Source: Bimastos eiseni (lineage: Eukaryota > Annelida > Clitellata > Crassiclitellata > Lumbricidae). Taken from it: a DNA stretch of 64,000 bases. Where the stretch lies: NCBI GenBank assembly GCA_959347315.1, contig OY365820.1:814502-878501 (forward strand), given 5' to 3'. The notes under the pieces were generated by a model. That model ran no database searches, was not told where the DNA came from, and was given only the letters and a program-made list of their open reading frames with translations. Positions 32,893 through 43,172 of the stretch are shown piece by piece (the stretch's first letter is position 1; every line of letters begins with the position of its first letter). A program made the translations under genes and the position numbers.

Positions 32893-33484
32893 GTAAGTTC
32901 CACCATTCCACCGCGCTCAGCTATTCCACCGTTCCGCTGTTTCACGGTTTCGCCGGTCCACCGTTTCTCGTTCGACCGTTAAGATGTTCCACAGCTCCAC
33001 TGTGCAATCTTTACAATTGTTTTCTCAGAGTCATGATTAGTATTTTGTAATCGGTGATGGGACTCGTTAATTAGATATGTTTATGATTAGAATATTTTCA
33101 GAGATGATTGAATAGCGCATTTAGATTTACTTTTGCAATTACTTCTGCGATCACATTGACCCTTGCATCGTTTAAGTTTACGTTCATTTGCTTTTAAATA
33201 TTCTTTCACATTCCCTTTTCATTTACAATTTCTCTTACTTTTAATTAACTCGTGCGATCGCATTTTACCTTTGCTTTTATATTTTCTATCGCATTTACAA
33301 CAATAGCATAATATTATATCCTTTGAACTGTTAATTTACTTTTAGATTCACCTTAACTTTTATTGCTGCAAAGGCATTTACATCTGAATTTACATCTGCA
33401 CACATTACTTCTAATGTCCTTCCAGCGAGTTCCCACTTGCACGTGTACATTATTTGGTTGGACTGTTGATTTCATTGAATGCAG

Positions 33485-33652
33485 AGAATTCTTTGCCTCC
33501 GAAGTTCAGACTGAGCTCCGATCTAACGACTCTGACGATCTCTGGTGTATGCAAAGTTTGCAAAGATGGATCGAGTGACTTGATGAACATCCAATGCAAC
33601 GCAAGCAACATTCACGGATATTCATTTGCTCAGGGATATGTCAATGTACTGC
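33485..33652 (+). CDS. Gene B exon E8: second half of Ig4
   Basis: Acceptor ATGCAG ends at 33484, donor GTAAGT at 33653, phases 1 and 1. Encodes 'SLPPKFRLSSDLTTLTISGV', 'CKVCKDGSSD' and 'QCNASNIHGYSFAQGYVNVL'. Confidence 0.85.
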
Positions 33653-34044
33653 GTAAGTCCAACAACCATTTATAAGCCAACATTCAGAACTTTGTCGGTA
33701 TAATTATGGCAACCATTGGTATAGGCCTACAGGAATTTTATTGCTGTTTTGACTGTTAGGTTAGACCTACTGCGAAAACGAATTCGAGAATTTCTTCAAT
33801 TGTCATTGCAATCGTAACTTAGAGTGAAACTGTAATTTTGATTGAAATTGTTATTCTTGTTGCAACCGTAATGTTAATTGTAATTTTAATTGCTGATAGA
33901 TTTTATTGTAGCTATAACCTAACGATTGTGATTGTAATTTTGATCGCAATTGTTCTTGTGATTGTTATTTACATTTATAACAGTTATAATTTTAATTGTA
34001 ACTTTTATTGCAATTGTCATTTCGTTCGTCGCGACATATCGTAG

Positions 34045-34335
34045 TTGCGACAACAATTACATCTGAGTCGACTACAGTCCAGTGGTCTCCCAACGGAATC
34101 TACAATTTCGACTGCGCGGCCACTTGCGATGACAGTACCCCCTGCACGACGGAGTGGACCTTCGAGGGACAACCAATCGAGATAGAGGACGGCAAGTTGA
34201 CCGTTGATGACCAGGGCACACTGCAAATAAACACGGCAGACGACACGGATGCAGGAAGCTCTCGAATAGGAACCTACACGTGTACTGCGTCGAATGGATA
34301 CAGTAATACAACGATCATTGCGACGATTCAATCAG
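34045..34335 (+). CDS. Gene B exon E9: membrane-proximal Ig domain
   Basis: Acceptor ATCGTAG ends at 34044, donor GTGAGT at 34336, phases 1 and 1. Encodes 'ATTITSESTTVQW', 'FDCAATCDDSTPCTTEWTFE', 'GKLTVDDQGTLQINTADDTD' and 'RIGTYTCTASNGY'. The extra C-x5-C is conserved with copy A. Confidence 0.85.
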
Positions 34336-34504
34336 GTGAGTCTATCTTCACTATCGATTGAACGGTTTTCAGTCTTGGAGACGAAGGATTGGAATCGCAC
34401 ATCGATATGAGATTATGAGCATCAGGGGCCTTTTCGTTAATAATTTCCTTCGTTCTTTCGTTCACATCTCACGGTCTGTCAAAATTTATTCTCTGCCTCT
34501 GCCG

Positions 34505-34835
34505 TCGTCGCATTAACATCGCGCGAGTAGCTTTAATAGCTATTGGGTGGAGCTTCTGCGGCCTCTCATTGCTCTGTAACATAACTTCTGCGACCGAAAG
34601 TTCTTCGCAACTGTTTAATAGCGACACGAAACCTAACCGTGACCCTTACCGGCCCTCACGACTCAGATCACACAGTTTAGGTGTATTTAACAGTGCGCAT
34701 GCGCCAAAGGTTGCGCATGCGCAGAGGTCTTCACTCCTTAGTCGCTAAATTCTGTATGTGTTCAGCAGTAGAAGTAAGATTTTCGTTTGTATTAGAGCCG
34801 AACTTGCGGCCGCAGAAGATTTGTGCATAATAAGC
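34505..34835 (+). mobile_element. Dispersed repeat family R4 (~300 bp), copy 1
   Basis: Blocks 'GGAGCTTCTGCGGCC', 'ACAGTGCGCATGCGCC', 'GCAGAGGTCTTCA' and 'GCGGCCGCAGAAGATTTG' recur in the same order at 55588-55890. The ends are GC-rich and palindromic. Confidence 0.7.
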
Positions 34836-34886
34836 GTCATATCCTTCAGATAAGGATCCTCTTTAATCTGTCCATGTTCTGAACAG

Positions 34887-35096
34887 CTGAGCTGCCGAAG
34901 AAGGATGAGCCCTGGTGGATCGCAGTGCTAGTCCTCGCTCTCGTCTTTCTGACCCTTCTGATCATCCTTCTGTACTGCTTCTGCTGCGGAGCTGGAAAAA
35001 TCTACTGTGATAACGAAGGCTGCAGCTGCTGCCAAGAATATGATGGCACAGACGAGGACATAGTTGTCAGCAGTTCTCAGTTGTCAGATCAGATCG
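34887..35096 (+). CDS. Gene B exon E10: transmembrane helix and cysteine-rich cytoplasmic extension
   Basis: Acceptor GAACAG ends at 34886, donor GTACGG at 35097, phases 1 and 1. Encodes stalk 'AELPKKDEP', helix 'WWIAVLVLALVFLTLLIILL', then 'YCFCCGAGKIYCDNEGCSCC' and an acidic/serine segment 'DGTDEDIVVSSSQLSDQI'. The extension after the helix is about 28 residues longer than in copy A and has five additional cysteines. Confidence 0.85.
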
Positions 35097-35204
35097 GTAC
35101 GGAATTATTGAACTTAAAGTTCGTTAGTTGTTATTGTACATAGTAAGTTAAGTTCTATAGCGCCATTGCTCGGTTGACATATTAGGATAAAGCATCATTT
35201 AGTT

Positions 35205-35310
35205 TATCTGACCAGAGAGAGAGAGAGAGGGAGAGAGAGGGAGAAAGAGAGACAGAGCGACAGACAGATACCGGGACAGACAGATAGAGAGAGAGAGACA
35301 GAGACAGAGA
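35205..35310. repeat. (GA)n/(CAGA)n microsatellite
   Basis: Same intron position as the larger 14165-14485 tract in gene A. Confidence 0.85.
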
Positions 35311-35339
35311 TAACGAAGCTTAGTAAATACATAAATAGT

Positions 35340-35545
35340 GCTAGAATAACTATAGCCACCAGGCAGAATAGATCTCTCTCAATTGTAGGTCCCAATTGGT
35401 GTTGTTTTACATTGCCTTCCCTCTGACATACGTTCTCTCCCGTGGGACCTATTTAGCGCATTCTGTAAATGTCTCAAGACTTTCAATTTGGCTGGGTCTT
35501 GATCACAATAGTCATCTTGGAGAGGCGCTATATAAACTACATAGA
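35340..35545 (+). mobile_element. LINE 3' end, shared with copy A intron 10
   Basis: 'TAGCCACCAGGCAGAA' at the start and 'GAGAGGCGCTATATAAACTA' at the end match 14895-15090 in layout. Followed by a (GATA)n tail. Confidence 0.7.
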
Positions 35546-35630
35546 TGGATAGATAGATAATCATAATCAATGATGACAATTGAACGACGTCCGAAAAGAA
35601 TTAATAACCGAAGTATCTTCTTCTCTTCAG

Positions 35631-35685
35631 TTGTTACACCAGCGATTGCAACGGATGATCCGACGAAGGATTCTATCCCCAAAAG
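35631..35685 (+). CDS. Gene B exon E11: juxtamembrane cytoplasmic segment
   Basis: Acceptor CTTCAG ends at 35630, donor GTAATC at 35686, phase 1 in and phase 2 out. Encodes '(V)VTPAIATDDPTKDSIPK', nine codons shorter than and unrelated in detail to copy A E11. Confidence 0.75.
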
Positions 35686-36214
35686 GTAATCCACACCTTT
35701 AAATAGAAGCATTGATAGTCGGAGTAGTGATGACAGTAGTAACAGTAGCAGTCGCAACATAGCAGCTGTGGAAGTAGTTGTTGTAGCAGTTTGAATAAAC
35801 TGATTATTTTTCATACAGTTCCTATTTTGCTAATTGGCTAAATTGGACTGATTAGCCTCAATGGAATCAATACCAGAACTACTTAATAATCGTCGTTCCA
35901 GATATTGAGTATCATTTAGACAAAGGCGTCGAAATTAGCCTACTATAAATAATAGGAAAATATAAATGAGCTCCAAATTAAGGCGCTTCAGGCAACTACG
36001 GCGCCCTGATTGTAATGTATTGTATTAAATTTTAAATGATTGAGCTTGGTTCGATTTGATTATAGGACATGTTATAAGAGCGTTCCTCTCTCTCTAGCGA
36101 TAACCTATTATTTGCCTCCCGTCGCTGCAAAGCTAACCCTGATGAATGGAAAGGTAAAGACCCAAAAAGGAGAAGAAAGAGGGTTATGACTTTGATTTTG
36201 CCTTTGCTCTTCAG

Positions 36215-37070
36215 CTCTACTTCAAACCCTTACGTCTTCTTACCAACCTACACGGTGTCAACGCCGAAACAAATGTCTAATGTCAGCTTTACCAGTGCAG
36301 TCCCTGTTACCGACACCATCTACGTCGAAGGACAAGGAAACTTCCACTACATGGTACCGACGCTGCAACAACAATCAACAACAGCCAATGACTATTATAC
36401 CACCGGAGCCCATGCGACTAAAAACAACCTCTACATGGTGCCATTATCAGGAGCGCAGCTGACAACCCAGCAAACTGGACAAGTGTATCAGCAGGACTAT
36501 TCGGATGGCGTTCACTTTGGGAGACACATGAGTCAGGGAGACGTTTTCCAGGGAGACGTTATCCTGCGAGAAGTTTTTCAGGGAAACGCTTCTCGAGGTG
36601 ACGTTTTCCAGGGAGAAGGTTTTCCGGGAAACGTTTTCCAGAGAGAAGTTTCCCAGAGAGGAGTTATCCAGGGTGCAGTTTCTAACGGAGGCTTTAACCA
36701 GGTTGGAGCTTTACAGGGTGGAGCTTTCCAAAGAGGAGTTATCCAGGGCGGAGTTTCTCACGGTGGCGTTAACCACGGCGGAGCTATCCAAAGAGGAGTT
36801 ATCCAGGGCGGAGTTTCTCACGGTGGCGTTAACCACGGTGGAGCTTTCCAGGGTAGAGCTTTCCAACGAGGAGTTATCCAGGGTGGAGTTTCTCACAGTG
36901 GCGTGAACCAGGGAGAAATTATCCAGGGAGGAGTATCTCAGGGAAGAGTTTCCCAGGGTGAAGCTTTTCAAGGAAGAGCATACCAGGAAGTTTACCGGGA
37001 AGGAGTTTTCAACGCCAGTGGTCAGGAAGCATGGTTTCAGTACGGCGACATGCCACAATCTGAAGTCTAG
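36215..37070 (+). CDS. Gene B exon E12: last exon with 30 pentapeptide repeats, ending in SEV
   Basis: The acceptor CTCTTCAG at 36207-36214 enters in phase 2, like copy A E12; stop TAG at 37068-37070. Encodes a Q/T/Y-rich leader with 'YVEGQGN' and 'TGQVYQQDYSDGVHF', then 30 five-residue units (36531-36980) such as FQGDV, IQGGV, SHGGV, NHGGA, and the end 'AWFQYGDMPQSEV'. A 60-bp higher-order unit (IQRGV-IQGGV-SHGGV-NHGGA) is duplicated inside. The array is less acidic than in copy A. The leader and terminal PDZ-like motif are conserved while the array length differs (30 versus 45). Confidence 0.75.
36531..36980 (+). repeat. 15-bp coding minisatellite, 30 units
   Basis: Same unit size and phase as copy A. 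Every unit is exactly 15 bp. Confidence 0.9.
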
Positions 37071-37224
37071 GAAGAGGGACATATACGCTGACGCACGCCG
37101 GTGAAGGGACAGACAGCTAGACGGACAGACAGATTTATAAATCAAAAATAATTAAGACAGTGATAGTAATGCATTTAACAATTCTAACACTGATGCGTAA
37201 TGCTCTGGTCCGATTCGCTCCGAT

Positions 37225-37345
37225 TGTAACAGTTTCAGCTTAACGACGCTATGTGATAACGAGGACCATCAGCGTCGCCCTCTCCTTCAATCCAGTCTTG
37301 GAACTGGCACTAGCTGAATACGAACAGTAGTGGATAAGCTTTATA
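37225..37345 (+). repeat. Dispersed repeat family R2
   Basis: 'GCTTAACGACGCTATGTGAT', 'AGCGTCGCCCTCTCC' and 'CTTGGAACTGGCACTAGCTG' in order. Confidence 0.65.
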
Positions 37346-37479
37346 CATTCAGCAATTCAGACTACATGAGCAGCTCTCTGGTTAGCTACGGTATCAGTAT
37401 TTTATATCGTAGTCTCTTTAATTCCCTTACGATTCACTTTCCGCTGCTGTTCAATCAAGAATTGCAACTATAGAGCTCT

Positions 37480-37615
37480 TCAGCCTTTCTCTTCCACTGT
37501 TTCGGAAACGCCTGAAGACTTCTCCATTTGTTTTGAACAGCACTGACTTGTGCAGGGAGCGCCTCTGAATCTTCGCGTAGCGCTATACCAATGTTGAATT
37601 ACAATAGCAATACAG
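37480..37615 (+). mobile_element. LINE 3' terminus
   Basis: 'GAAACGCCTGAAGACTTCTC' and 'GAGCGCCTCTGAATCTTCGC' ending in 'GTAGCGCTATACCAATG'. The counterpart in copy A is at 17690-17995. Confidence 0.55.
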
Positions 37616-38879
37616 CTGAACGCACAGGCAGAGACAACTAGACATGCATACGGAAACGAACAGTCGTACATCCAAGAGAGACAGAGACTGCCAGACCGAG
37701 ACATACATCCAACCGGACACAGAGGCAGACAAATGGACAGACAGAGAGACCGAATCACGCAGTAAGGAATTCATTAAATTCCTAACAATGTCTAGCAATG
37801 ATCTGATTTTTTTCTACGAGAGAATCCGTTTTTTCTTGGACACTTACCGAATGATTTGTTTCTATGTTATTCTCATGTTGCATAAATATCGTCATTCGTG
37901 TCTCTGCCATTACAGGAAGGTTTGTAACTTTGTACGTTCAATGTCGCTATTCATCACGTTTTCTCGCTCTCTCACTCAACTTCCTACAACCTCCTTCATC
38001 ATCTAGCCAATTACATCACTATCGGTCTTCTTTTTGTCTCTCCTTTTCCAATCTTTACTCAATTACATGCATATTTCATAACAGGGAGTTCCCTCTCGTC
38101 GTGTGGCCCAGCCATTCTTTCTGCCGGCTTCTAATTATTCCTATCAGATATCTTTTCGTCCACCATTTGTAGTGTCTATACATTTATCCAACCAGCTGAC
38201 TCTCTCCATCCTTCATTATGGCAAAGGAAGGAGAAGACATCCAATCTGTTGATGTCATCCTTCCTCATGGCCCACGTCTTCTATCCTCATATTATAGCAC
38301 CACAGAATATTGTTCACCCATAACGTGCATTAAATTTTGGCCAGTAATCTGTTTCCTGTTTTTCGATCAACAAGGTGCTATTTCTGTATATTATTTTCTT
38401 TCACGATGTGCCTTAATCTTGTAAGTTAATTTGGTTATTACTGATATTCGAATAATTCATCTTATATTTTGTATATATATTTATACATATATATATATAT
38501 ACGTGATGTTATTTAGGTTTAATTCTCGAAAATTAGTTACGTCATTATCTCGTTGAGAACAATCGTCAATGCGTAGCTGTTCAAAGGCGTTTAGACAACA
38601 ACTCATTCGCTTGCGAACAATCATCAAGCAGTAATTGAAGCAGATGAACATTAATTCTTTCAGTTTTCATTAATTTGTATTTTTTTACTTATCGGTAGAA
38701 GGGAGCAAAGAAGCTTAATTAATTTTTTAGATTTTTAGAACCGAAAATAATAATTATATCTCGGGTTTGGTGCAGGAATTCGATTGACTGCCACAATGAA
38801 TAGTTTAATTATCTTTTGTACGTTTAAAAATTAAATTATTTCCAAAAAACTTTCGATGTTCAACCAAAGTAGTAGTGAA

Positions 38880-39000
38880 AGAAGTTTCAGTTGAACGACA
38901 CTGCGTTATAACATAGGTCATTGGCATCGCACTCCTTCATTATCAAAGCTTTGGACTGGCTCTGCCAGAGTGTTAACAGTGGCGGAATTTTGGAAATGTA
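38880..39000 (+). repeat. Dispersed repeat family R2 (at the paralogy break)
   Basis: 'CAGTTGAACGACACTGCG' then 'CTTTGGACTGGCTCTGCCAG'. Similarity between the A and B copies ends inside this repeat (A side: 19235-19270). Confidence 0.65.
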
Positions 39001-39077
39001 TCTTAGTGTCTCATTGTTGTCTCATTGTGGTGATTATTGGTTGGGTTGAATTGATCTGTCACGTTCCCTTTCATTTA

Positions 39078-39485
39078 CAAATGGAGGCTCATTGACAATC
39101 AATCAATCAATCAATCAATCAATGTGAATTTGATATAACGCCCCTTCAAGGTATCTACTCAGAAGCGCTCCCAGTCTGACTACTGCTGGAAAAAAACGGA
39201 TTTCAATTAACAGTAAAATGCATGTGAGGAAATTCTCGGCAAGAGGCGTTGCTCTCGGGAGAGGTCATTCCAGACGGTCGGGTCAACCACTGAAAAGGCC
39301 TGATGCTGCATTGTTGTGGTACTGAGCGAAAGGGACAACCAGCTCCCTATGGGCAGCAGAACGGAGTTGGCGTCGGTCACTAGTGGCCTAAACGGTCCGA
39401 CACAGCTCCTTGAGGTAAACTGGTGCAGCGCAGTAAAACACGACGTCAAACAAGTTTGCCTCAACGAGTTGCAGTCTAACGTCAC
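39078..39485 (-). pseudogene. LINE 3' end with (AATC)n tail, minus strand
   Basis: Minus translation: 'CVGPFRPLVTDANSVLLPIG' then 'MQHQAFSVVDPTVWNDLSRE', ending in the 'GATATAACGCCCCTTCAAGG' 3' region and an AATC microsatellite (39099-39122). Confidence 0.75.
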
Positions 39486-39575
39486 AATGTGATAGCAGAG
39501 ATCATTAGCGTCGCTTTCCTCTTACATCCAAGCTTGGGACTGGCATTATCAGGGTGCAAACAGTGGCGAAATTGC
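39476..39575 (+). repeat. Dispersed repeat family R2
   Basis: 'CTAACGTCACAATGTGATAG', 'AGCGTCGCTTTCCTC' and 'CAAGCTTGGGACTGGCATTA' in order. Confidence 0.6.
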
Positions 39576-40144
39576 ATCGAATCAAGGGGGTAGTCCCGCA
39601 AACGGTAATCCTCCATCGTAATGTAACGTAATCTGATGTATTCGACTGGATCTCCTCCATATACGGGTCTTAATTGGACAAACTCCAGCAGACGATCCAT
39701 TCCCGCCATTTTGTAATTTCGTCGCTGGCGCCACCTGTCGATTTGTTTGGCGTCGGGCGACAGAGGGCGACAAGATAACGAAAATCCAGACAAATGAAGT
39801 CGTTAGGATTTTTTCCGTTGAACGGCGCTCCATAAAAGACCGGGTACATTATTAATGGCATCGCTGCAATGCTCTGTATGAAGACGCGAGGACGCTGCCA
39901 TGGCCACGCCTGTTCGGGATCGGGACAATCGCATCTGTTTGGGTTAGATAACAAGTTTAGTTTTGGTGTTAGTGTTGCTGGAGCGTTTTGACACTTTGGG
40001 TGGAATTTGCAGCTTATATAGCGCTATGATGGGAAATTGCCTGTGTGGTGCTTGTTGATGCAGGACGCGGTGCGGTTGTCTGGTTTGTTCTTGAGCGGTG
40101 CTGTGCTATGAAGCAATGGAGCAGGCATCAGCCAAAACGAAATA

Positions 40145-40620
40145 ATATCGGAAGGAGGGTGGATGGTGGAGGAGGAGAGGGAGAGGAGGAGGAGAAGAGG
40201 AGAAGGAGGAGGAGAAGGACGAGGAGGAGGAGGCATAAGAGGGTGAAAAGGAGGGGGAAGAGGAGGAGGAATAAAAAGAGGAGAGGACAAGGAGAGGAGG
40301 AAAAGAAGAATGAGGGAAGGAAGTAGAAAGATAGGGGAAGAAGGAAGAGGAAAGAGACGCAGAGGAATAGAAGAATATATTGGAAAAAATGATGAGAATG
40401 TGAGGGAGGAGGAGGAGGTGGAAGAAAAGAAGATAGAGTAAACTGAGATGGAAAGGAAAAAGAGGAGTTGGAAAGGAGCAAAGGAAAGGAAAGGATGAGA
40501 TAGAGAAATGTGAAAGAGGAGGAAGAGCAGACAAAGGAGGCAGAGGAAGAGGAGAATGAGGAAGTGGATAAGAGGAAGACGTAACAGGAGAAGGAAGCGG
40601 AGGCAATGTTAGGGGGCTCA
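40145..40620 (+). repeat. Polypurine (GGA/GAA)n tract, about 470 bp
   Basis: The + strand is almost entirely A/G (GGAGGAGGA and GAAGAGGAA motifs), giving long meaningless proline/serine or arginine/glutamate ORFs. It could form triplex DNA. It lies about 1 kb upstream of RIM exon 1. Confidence 0.9.
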
Positions 40621-41000
40621 ATCCGAAGCAGGAAGAGGCGGAGGCGACATCGGTAGCCACAGCACTCCTCTCCCCGCCTGCGTCAATTGCATCGGCGGGC
40701 TCGGCATTGAGCGCCCGGTCCCACCGTCTCTTCATCCGTCCTTGCACTGACCGTCCTCGCCTGGGTGCAGCCGGAGAGGAGCGGCCTTCAGCCGGCGAAG
40801 GCATTACCTCGCCCGCGAGCGAGCACGGCGCCTTGTCCTAGACTGGTGTCTTCAGCGAGCGGTCCAACATGGCCGAACGTCGTGGATAATCTGGTGTCCG
40901 GCGCTGCATGGATGAATGTAGAGTAGCTGTACTGAAACGTGAGTGTGCGATTAAGGCTACGAGACAAAGATGGCGGCGCTGAACGAAGTGACGTCTCATC
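40620..41000 (+). promoter_or_regulatory. CpG-rich segment upstream of RIM, possible promoter region
   Basis: Locally high CpG and G+C (for example 'GCCCGCGAGCGAGCACGGCG' near 40812) against an AT-rich surround, about 0.7-1 kb before the RIM start codon. No TATA or initiator was confirmed. A 5' untranslated exon could lie here. Confidence 0.35.
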
Positions 41001-41234
41001 GACAAGATGGCAGATTTTATGTCGAATTTAGCTGCTTGTCGTCTGTGTAGTTGAACCAGTTACTGGATTATCTAGATTCTGGGACAGGAATACGGCTTTC
41101 GATAACGCACAGCATAGGATATGTATTGGATTCTCTGCCTCTGTTCGTTGTTTCGTTAACAAGCTCTATTAGCCCTTCCCAGTAGTTCGTCTCTTGTTAC
41201 CGGATTCTGAACTACATTTGGCATGCGTGGCCGA

Positions 41235-41470
41235 CCTTGTCTGAACCGACGCAGCGCTCGTGAATAAGCTGGTTTCCCCGCGCTTGGGTTAAGAGAATCG
41301 CTTGAGTAACTTGAAGTTTACTCACCCTCTGGAAGTCGACTGTCATCTTTATCGATCTACCTTTTGGACACTTTCTCTGATTTGATGCAGCGCTTGTGAA
41401 TAAGCTCGTGCCCTTGGCTTGGGTTTTGTGTGACGCTTTGGAAGTTTGTAGATTACAAATTGGAGGCCAT
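41235..41470 (-). repeat. Dispersed repeat family R3, two tandem copies, minus strand
   Basis: 'ACGCAGCGCTCGTGAATAAG' and 'GATGCAGCGCTTGTGAATAA' each precede 'GCTTGGGTT' and a growth-degraded core. Confidence 0.55.
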
Positions 41471-41673
41471 ACAAAATTAATTGGTTTTAGTGTAAGTCTT
41501 ATATATAATAAAGTATTCATTAAAAATTAAGGTGTCTAATTACTGGCATATGGACCATCGACTCGAAAGACCTGATCACCCGTTTATAGTTTTGGTTTCC
41601 TTGTGACGTAACAGCTCACTGGGTCAGGTAAGAGGTCGCGAGGCGTTGGTAACTGACCTATATAGCTGAGGTC

Positions 41674-41810
41674 ATGGCTGCATTGGCCAGTCACCCTTCG
41701 TTGCCTCCTCTGCCGGATCTTTCTCATTTGACGGAGGAGGAAAGGAAGATCATAGAGTCCGTTATGATGAGACAGAGAGAAGAGGAAGAAAAGGAACAGG
41801 CAATACTCAA
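41674..41810 (+). CDS. RIM: RIM exon 1: start and Rab-binding helix
   Basis: ATG at 41674; encodes 'MAALASHPSLPPLPDLSHLT', 'EEERKIIESVMMRQREEEEK' and 'EQAIL'. The 'ELPDLSHLTEEER' type start and the K/E-rich helix match vertebrate RIM1/2 almost residue for residue. Donor GTCAGT at 41811, phase 2 out. No upstream in-frame ATG is needed. Confidence 0.93.
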
Positions 41811-41839
41811 GTCAGTATATTTACATACGACTCTAGCTG

Positions 41840-42045
41840 GACTGTTGAACGTGTTGTTATTGTTGTTACTATGATGATTGTGGTGATGTTGTTATTATTA
41901 TTGTTGTTGTCGTCGTCGTCATCATTATCACCACCACCACCGCTCTCTTTCTTATTCTCGTTCTTATCATCACCATCATCATCATCATCATCGTCGTTAT
42001 TGTTTGTTATTAACAATGTCGTCATACTACTGCTGCTGCTATTTT
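41840..42045. repeat. (TTG)n/(CAT)n trinucleotide-rich tract
   Basis: Short TTG, TCG, CAC and CAT runs in RIM intron 1. Confidence 0.8.
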
Positions 42046-42164
42046 GTGTTATTGTTTGTGCTATATCTGGTAAGAAGCGCTCACAATATATTATAAGCAA
42101 AATATATTCATTAAAATGGGTGTCTAACATCATCTTGCGTCAAGTATAACGCCTTAACGTTTGA

Positions 42165-42265
42165 TTTACTGTTTAACGACACCCTGTCAGAACAGAGAAG
42201 CTTAGCGTCGCCCTCCTTCTTTCTCAACACCTGGGACTGGCACCGATAAGAGTATACTAGCGGTT
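42165..42265 (+). repeat. Dispersed repeat family R2
   Basis: 'GTTTAACGACACCCTGTCAG', 'AGCGTCGCCCTCCTT' and 'ACCTGGGACTGGCACCG' in order. Confidence 0.65.
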
Positions 42266-42279
42266 GCGTTCATGAGATT

Positions 42280-42400
42280 CACGCAGAGTTCAGTGGATGC
42301 TCCGCTGTAGTCAACGCTCGTGGATAAGCTAGTGCCCTGCGATTGGACATCCAGTGGCGGTTGAGACGTTTGGAGCCTGCGATTACGATAGTGATGCAAC
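42280..42400 (-). repeat. Dispersed repeat family R3, minus strand
   Basis: 'CAACGCTCGTGGATAAGCTA', 'GTGCCCTGCGATTGG' and 'GACGTTTGGAGCCTGCGATT' match the reversed R3 order. Confidence 0.6.
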
Positions 42401-42418
42401 CCCATCTTGTGATCAATC

Positions 42419-42535
42419 TAGACAGACAGACAGACAGACAGATAGGTAGACAGATAGGTAGACAGATAGGTAGACAGATAGGTAGACAGATAGGTAGACA
42501 GATAGGTAGACAGATAGGTAGACAGATAGACAGAC
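42419..42535 (+). repeat. (GACAGATAGGTA)n 12-bp tandem repeat
   Basis: About eight units after a (GACA)n start. Confidence 0.95.
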
Positions 42536-43089
42536 TGACGAACAGGCAGAGTCCTTTTGAGCGCAATGAACGCAACCGGTCCTAGGTCCGTCCGCCTTTG
42601 TTAGCAGAATTACGAAACGACTAATTGCTTGCAATGTGCGGAGGTGGTGCAGTCAATGATGTCCCTGCCAAATGATTTCCCCCATCTCAGTCGATTGCCA
42701 TATTGCTTAATTAAGCACTGGACGAATATTCGTGTCAATTCGTGTCTTTCAGAAGCAAACGATTGGTTATAAAAACCGGATGGTTAGAGATATTAACAGA
42801 CAGAGTGACTGAAGATTCATTGTCTGCAAGGCGTTTGTCGTCCATGGCAAAACAATTTGTGACGTTGTTTGTTTTAGCACACACGCTGTAGCAACAGAAA
42901 CAATGTCATTATCATCAACAGTATTATTATCGTTTGCAACATCGCCTGTATCAGCATTATGGTTTTCATTGAAGTTATCATTAGCATTATTAGACTATTA
43001 TTAGACTTTGACTATTTGGGAAGATAGTTATCTGCGACTTCGTCTCGTTTCTTGCGCTCTGTTGATCGTCTTGAATTATATATGTAGGC

Positions 43090-43172
43090 GTGTTTAGGTG
43101 TGTATGTGTGTGTGTATGTGTGTGTGTCTGTGTGTCTGTGTTTATCTGTGTGTGTATGTGTGCGTGTCTCAG
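43090..43172. repeat. (GT)n microsatellite
   Basis: GTGTATGTGTGT-type repeats in RIM intron 1. Confidence 0.9.

Larger units (their letters stand above)
24736..37070 (+). other. Gene B: five-Ig transmembrane adhesion receptor, tandem paralog of gene A (gene span)
   Basis: Twelve exons, E1-E12, with the same order and phases as gene A. The coding lengths sum to 2658 nt, exactly 886 codons including the stop, which supports the whole splice model. Architecture: signal peptide, Ig1, Ig2, Ig3, Ig4, a last Ig, transmembrane helix, cysteine-rich acidic juxtamembrane extension, repeat-type cytoplasmic end. Residue identity to copy A is high in the Ig exons and low in E10-E11. The introns differ by LINE, SINE and microsatellite insertions. 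Classification as L1CAM-like carries the same caveat as for gene A. A copy-A-type E13 tail exon is not found before the next gene. Confidence 0.8.
37071..41673. other. Intergenic region between gene B and RIM
   Basis: No coding exon is recognised. To about 38900 it parallels the sequence after copy A E12 (17243-19270). Beyond that lie R2 copies, a LINE end, a polypurine tract and a CpG-rich segment. Confidence 0.6.

Noticed and set aside
40106..40804. 232-residue minus-strand ORF rich in proline and serine
   Set aside because: It is the complement of the polypurine tract and has no domain or splice support.
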